From contig CP065001.1 in assembly GCA_016700155.1 (NCBI GenBank), positions 186,001 through 250,000 on the forward strand: a stretch of DNA of 64,000 nt, read 5' to 3'. A program made the position numbers and the translations under genes. Below the pieces are notes generated by a model, which was not told the DNA's origin, searched no databases, and saw only the letters and a program-made list of their open reading frames with translations. The DNA is from Ignavibacteriales bacterium (GTDB taxonomy: Bacteria; Bacteroidota; Ignavibacteria; Ignavibacteriales; Ignavibacteriaceae). Of the stretch, positions 60,564-64,000 are shown in pieces (the stretch's first letter is position 1; every line of letters starts with the position of its first letter).

Positions 60564-62389
60564 AAACAAAAACAATTCTTTGCCTCTTGATCAGCTTCTG
60601 TGCTGCCTCAGTTTTAAAATCACAATCAGCGCCTCCCGAATGGGCTAAAGGTATAGTGTGGTATCAGGTATTTCCCGAAAGGTTTGCCAATGGTGATTTG
60701 ACTAATGATCCGGAGGCAGGAAAAGTTTTTATTAATTCAGACAAACCTCTCGAAGGTTGGGAAATTAGTAAATGGACGTCAGATTGGTTTTCAAAGTCAG
60801 GTTGGGAAAAGAAAGCGGGGCAAAATGTCCGCGATCATATGTATGAACGAAGGTACGGCGGTGATATCCAGGGATTGATAAACAGACTCGATTATATAAA
60901 ATCACTTGGAGCCGGAGCTATATATCTGAACCCGGTGTTTGAAGCAGTGTCACTTCATAAGTATGATGGTTCAACTTTTCATCATATCGATGTTAACTTT
61001 GGTCCCGATCCTGACGGGGACAGAATCATTATCGAAAGCGAAATTCCTGATGATCCATCAACATGGAAATTTACATCGGCTGATTCATTATTTTTTAAAC
61101 TGGTTGACGAAGTTCACAAGCGCGGAATGAAAATTATTATTGATGGTGTATTTAATCATGTCGGAGTTCAATTCTGGGCATTTAAGGATCTGGTTAGGAA
61201 TCAGGCAGAATCAAATTATCGTGACTGGTTCATTGTCCGCACATTTGATGATCCTTCAACTACACAAAGAGAATTTAATTACAAAGGCTGGTGGAATATC
61301 GCTTCACTTCCGGAGTTTAACCGAACTGAAAACGATTTAAATCCCGGACCAAAGCAATATGTTTTTCATGCAACTAAAAAATGGATGGACCCAAATAACG
61401 ATGGCGACCCTTCTGACGGTATTGACGGCTGGCGGCTAGATGTTGCGAGAGAAGTGCCTTTAGGATTCTGGAGGGACTGGAATCATCTTGTTAAATCAAT
61501 AAATCGTGATGCGATAATTATTGGTGAACTGTGGGAGCTATCACCGGATTTTATTTCAGCAAATGGTGTGTTTGATGCATTGATGAATTATAATTTTGCT
61601 TTCGCTGTAAATGACTTTTTCATTGCGAAGAAAAATAAAATTAATGTATCGGAATTTATTCAGAAGTTAAAGGAGATTGATAAAAACTATCCGGCGGAAA
61701 ATCTGGATGTGCTTCAAAATTTAATCGGAAGTCATGATACTGAACGGCTATCTTCATTAATCTTTAATCCCGATAGGGGATTTGACAGGTATGCAAATGA
61801 AGGAAATCAGGACTATAATCCGTCAAAGCCTACATCGGAAGTTTATGAAAAACAAAAACAGGTGCTTGCATTCCAGATGACTTATAAAGGCGCACCGATG
61901 ATCTATTACGGTGATGAAGTTGGTATGTGGGGTGCCGATGATCCGCATTGCCGCAAACCAATGGTCTGGAGTGATCTGAAATACGATGATGAGATAATTA
62001 ATTCTTCATCGGGTTTTAAAAAGGGTTTTGGAAAGTACAGTGTTGAACAGGACACATCATTATTCTTTTTCTATAAGAAGATGATATCAATCCGGAATTC
62101 CAGTAAGGCATTACAGAAAGGCGCTTTGAATTTCCTTTATTCAAATGATGATAATGCTGTGTTTGCATTTGAAAGAATACTAGGTGATGAAAAAGTAATA
62201 GTGGTTTTTAATACCGGGTCAAGGATTGATAATTTTACTCTGCCAATAGATATAAAAAAGGTATCTTACATGGAGTTAATTTCAGGTGTTTCCGGAATGG
62301 CTGCGGGAACATCAGGCAATGACGCAGTATTAAATATAAGCATTGCTCCAAATTCTGTTCAGGTTTATAAACTTTATCCTGTAAAATAA
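60560..62389 (+). CDS. Secreted GH13 alpha-amylase-family enzyme, paralogue of the one at 9.2 kb
   Basis: A 609-residue enzyme with a signal peptide (ending SVLKSQS). Conserved regions: DGVFNHVG, DGWRLDVA (nucleophile Asp), AIIIGELWE (acid Glu) and LIGSHDTERLS (Asp). The long N-terminal stretch WYQVFPERFANGD, the GPDPDGDR insertion and the ADDPHCRKPMVWSD segment are shared with the 9186-11048 enzyme, so both belong to one subfamily. Region III differs (GELWE here, AEIVD in the other). No T9SS tail. Its presence in an operon with a heparinase-like protein and kinase points to an alpha-glucan part in that pathway. Confidence 0.92.
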   Translation: MKTKTILCLLISFCAASVLKSQSAPPEWAKGIVWYQVFPERFANGDLTNDPEAGKVFINSDKPLEGWEISKWTSDWFSKSGWEKKAGQNVRDHMYERRYGGDIQGLINRLDYIKSLGAGAIYLNPVFEAVSLHKYDGSTFHHIDVNFGPDPDGDRIIIESEIPDDPSTWKFTSADSLFFKLVDEVHKRGMKIIIDGVFNHVGVQFWAFKDLVRNQAESNYRDWFIVRTFDDPSTTQREFNYKGWWNIASLPEFNRTENDLNPGPKQYVFHATKKWMDPNNDGDPSDGIDGWRLDVAREVPLGFWRDWNHLVKSINRDAIIIGELWELSPDFISANGVFDALMNYNFAFAVNDFFIAKKNKINVSEFIQKLKEIDKNYPAENLDVLQNLIGSHDTERLSSLIFNPDRGFDRYANEGNQDYNPSKPTSEVYEKQKQVLAFQMTYKGAPMIYYGDEVGMWGADDPHCRKPMVWSDLKYDDEIINSSSGFKKGFGKYSVEQDTSLFFFYKKMISIRNSSKALQKGALNFLYSNDDNAVFAFERILGDEKVIVVFNTGSRIDNFTLPIDIKKVSYMELISGVSGMAAGTSGNDAVLNISIAPNSVQVYKLYPVK

Positions 62390-62390
62390 A

Positions 62391-63179
62391 ATGATTGAAA
62401 AATACGACTATTTCATCTTTGATCTTGACGGCACAATTTATCGCGGTAACAGTATTATCTCCAGAGCCGCAGAAACAGTAAATCATCTTAAGAAAATCGG
62501 GAAGAAAATAATTTACATCTCCAACAAAACCACAGGCAGCATTGAGGAATATTATAATTTCCTTTCCGGTTTCGGACTTCAAATTGAAAAGGACGAAATA
62601 ATAAATTCTACATTAGTATTAAAAAAATATCTTTCTGAAAATCATTCTGGAGAAACATTTTTTGCGATTGGCGAAAAAATATTCATTAGTGAGATAGAAG
62701 ATGCAGGTCTTAAGTATGAGGAAGACCCATTAAAAATTAAAATTGTTCTTATTACGCTGGACCGTACTTTGAATTATGAAAAACTTGAAATAGCAGGGCG
62801 CGCTCTTGAAAACGGTGCAAGATTCTATGCTGCCAATATAGATGATACCTGTCCTGTGGATGTGGGTGAAGTACTCGATGCCGGTGCTACAATATCTGCA
62901 CTTGAAAAACGAACTCACAGAAAACTTGAAAAGCATTTTGGAAAACCATCAGGTTATATGATAAATGAAATTAAACAGCGTCTTGGTTCCGACCTGTCAA
63001 AAGTTCTTTTAACAGGTGACAGGCTTGAGACTGATATAGCGATGGGGAATGCATGCGGAATAGATACTGCGCTTGTTTCAACAGGCGTTAAGTATTTTCC
63101 AAACGGAAATGCAGATGTAAAGCCTACGTACAATATTGATTCGGTATTTGACCTGATAAAGACAAAAATCAGCGATTAA
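62391..63179 (+). CDS. HAD-superfamily phosphatase, NagD/AraL-like (HAD-IIA)
   Basis: A 262-residue phosphatase. The nucleophile motif is FDLDGTIYRGN (about 9-19), motif II ISNKTTG, a C2-type cap in the middle (about 80-180) and motifs III/IV in LLTGDRLETDIAMGNACG. It removes phosphate from sugar or nucleotide phosphates. The gap to the GH13 gene is one base; a KPSGYMI segment gives the conserved Lys. End of the operon. Substrate unknown. Confidence 0.93.
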   Translation: MIEKYDYFIFDLDGTIYRGNSIISRAAETVNHLKKIGKKIIYISNKTTGSIEEYYNFLSGFGLQIEKDEIINSTLVLKKYLSENHSGETFFAIGEKIFISEIEDAGLKYEEDPLKIKIVLITLDRTLNYEKLEIAGRALENGARFYAANIDDTCPVDVGEVLDAGATISALEKRTHRKLEKHFGKPSGYMINEIKQRLGSDLSKVLLTGDRLETDIAMGNACGIDTALVSTGVKYFPNGNADVKPTYNIDSVFDLIKTKISD

Positions 63180-63243
63180 TTTTTATTAAGTAACCCAACC
63201 TTTTAAACGTGCCCGTAGTCTAACAGCTTAGAAATAAAAAATT

Positions 63244-63822
63244 ATGCTGCAGACAGACTCAGAATTAATCATAAAAGCCCAAAAAGGTGATGCCCTGGCA
63301 TTCGAGGAATTGATATACCGTTACGATAAGAACGTGCTTTCGCTGGTTTTCAAATATGTGCGGGACCCGGACGAAGCAAAAGACTTATACCAGGATGTTT
63401 TTTTAAGAGTCTACCGCGGACTGAAAAATTTTGAACATCGAAGTGAATTTTCAACATGGCTGTTCCGGATCGCAACAAATGTATGCCTTACTTATAAAAG
63501 CAGGCACAAAAAAAGGATGATGGTTTCGTTTTATGATAAACCGGAAGATGAACACGAAGAAAATATTTTTGAATCAACTATTGCTGATACCGGGTTGACG
63601 CCGGATAAAAAACTTGAAGACATTGAGACTGATTCGAAAATACAATCGGCTCTGGATAATTTGTCACCTAAACAAAAAATGTCATTTGTGCTTAAACATT
63701 ATGAGGGATATAAGATAAGAGAGATAGCTGAAATTATGGATTGTAAAGAAGGAACGATTAAAAAGTATTTGTTTGATGCTGTTCAAAAGCTGCGCCTGGA
63801 ACTTGCAGCAATATATAATTGA
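63244..63822 (+). CDS. ECF sigma factor (RpoE-like)
   Basis: A 192-residue sigma factor: region 2 in FEELIYRYDKNVLSLVFKYV and FEHRSEFSTWLFRIATNVC, region 4 in LSPKQKMSFVLKHYEGYKIR and IMDCKEGTIKKYLFDAVQKL. It is of a different subtype from the one at 6.9 kb. Followed after 11 bases (GAGGAG site) by a zinc-finger anti-sigma gene cut by the window edge. Confidence 0.93.
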   Translation: MLQTDSELIIKAQKGDALAFEELIYRYDKNVLSLVFKYVRDPDEAKDLYQDVFLRVYRGLKNFEHRSEFSTWLFRIATNVCLTYKSRHKKRMMVSFYDKPEDEHEENIFESTIADTGLTPDKKLEDIETDSKIQSALDNLSPKQKMSFVLKHYEGYKIREIAEIMDCKEGTIKKYLFDAVQKLRLELAAIYN

Positions 63823-63833
63823 TGAGGAGAAAA

Positions 63834-64000
63834 ATGGAACACAGGAATTTCGAAGAACTAGTACATCTATCGGTTTTTGGTGAGTTAAAAAAAACCGAAC
63901 GTGTTTTGCTTGAAGCACACCTTTCAGAATGTGTTGATTGCAGGGAGGAATTAGAATCATTATTAAAATTGAAAAGTATCCTCAATAAAAACAGAAGCGT
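63834..64000 (+). CDS. zf-HC2-type anti-sigma factor, 3' end outside window
   Basis: The first 55 codons of a small anti-sigma factor: MEHRNFEELVHLSVFGEL, then HLSECVDCREELE (H-x3-C-x2-C) at about residues 29-36. The first His (about 3) can complete the site. A GAGGAG ribosome site precedes the ATG. Whether it has a membrane segment cannot be seen. Pairs with the upstream sigma gene. Confidence 0.85.
   Translation, partial: MEHRNFEELVHLSVFGELKKTERVLLEAHLSECVDCREELESLLKLKSILNKNRS

Noticed and set aside
1..64000. Defence systems, prophage, insertion sequences, CRISPR arrays
   Set aside because: No nuclease-helicase, toxin-antitoxin, reverse transcriptase, transposase or regularly spaced repeat was seen in any of the genes or gaps.

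Overview
The window is AT-rich, gene-dense bacterial DNA with few gaps. It most likely comes from the Ignavibacteria or a close relative in the Bacteroidota/Chlorobiota lineage. Reasons: several secreted proteins end in the long type IX secretion (T9SS) sorting domain with a NYPNPFNP start and a C-terminal KMMLVK/KMMLLK-like end; there is a PorV/PorQ-type protein beside a TonB-dependent receptor; BshA (bacillithiol) is present; and promoters and ribosome sites are a mix of strong GGAGG sites and A/T-rich leaders with no clear site. The lineage is an inference from protein style, not from a marker gene. No rRNA, tRNA, CRISPR, integrase, transposase or phage gene was seen, and I recognise no defence system.

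Layout. 1-8.3 kb: the tail of a zinc metallopeptidase gene; a minus-strand operon (cNMP-binding/GAF sensor kinase, miaA, glycosyltransferase, FAD-linked dehydrogenase); then a plus-strand run with an AlkA-type glycosylase, an ECF sigma/anti-sigma pair, an FmdB zinc ribbon and a rhodanese lipoprotein. 8.3-18 kb: TPR protein, secreted GH13 enzyme, NRDE protein, an unknown protein, secreted GH20 hexosaminidase, exported PLP enzyme and a C1-type peptidase. 18.1-21.5 kb: gatE-gatD, the amidotransferase normally described as archaeal. 21.5-30 kb: amt with a porin-like protein, a LytTR regulator, ettA, a secreted cyclophilin with a T9SS tail, and a DPP IV-like peptidase. 30.3-43.3 kb: a SurA-like chaperone followed by a TonB receptor, a 1221-residue acidic T9SS protein, a PorV-like protein, a four-repeat beta-sandwich T9SS protein and a T9SS GH13 amylase. 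This looks like a surface glycan-use locus that relies on the T9SS rather than SusCD.

43.3-48.9 kb: an SGNH hydrolase divergent from a carbamoyltransferase/SxtJ-like/DUF5989/Lys-rich/glycosyltransferase cassette, probably for glycan decoration. 49-51 kb: an Lrp-family regulator and glnA, each preceded by a 14-bp AT-rich palindrome. 51-56.7 kb: a minus-strand operon with an M28 peptidase, bshA, a nucleotide hydrolase-like gene, an unknown gene, an RNA m5C methyltransferase, a cysteine-less ArsC/Spx-like protein and a cupin. 56.8-63.2 kb: a tightly packed operon with a heparinase-like protein, a PfkB-type sugar kinase, an RmlD-like reductase, a second GH13 enzyme and a HAD phosphatase. The window closes with a second ECF sigma/anti-sigma pair, cut by the window edge.

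The strongest leads are the archaeal-type GatDE pair in a bacterial setting, the carbamoyltransferase cassette, the T9SS glycan locus, an in-frame perfect palindrome inside a sorting domain, and several enzymes or sensors whose key residue is replaced (kinase His to Ser, C1 peptidase Asn to Asp, ArsC-like Cys to Ser).
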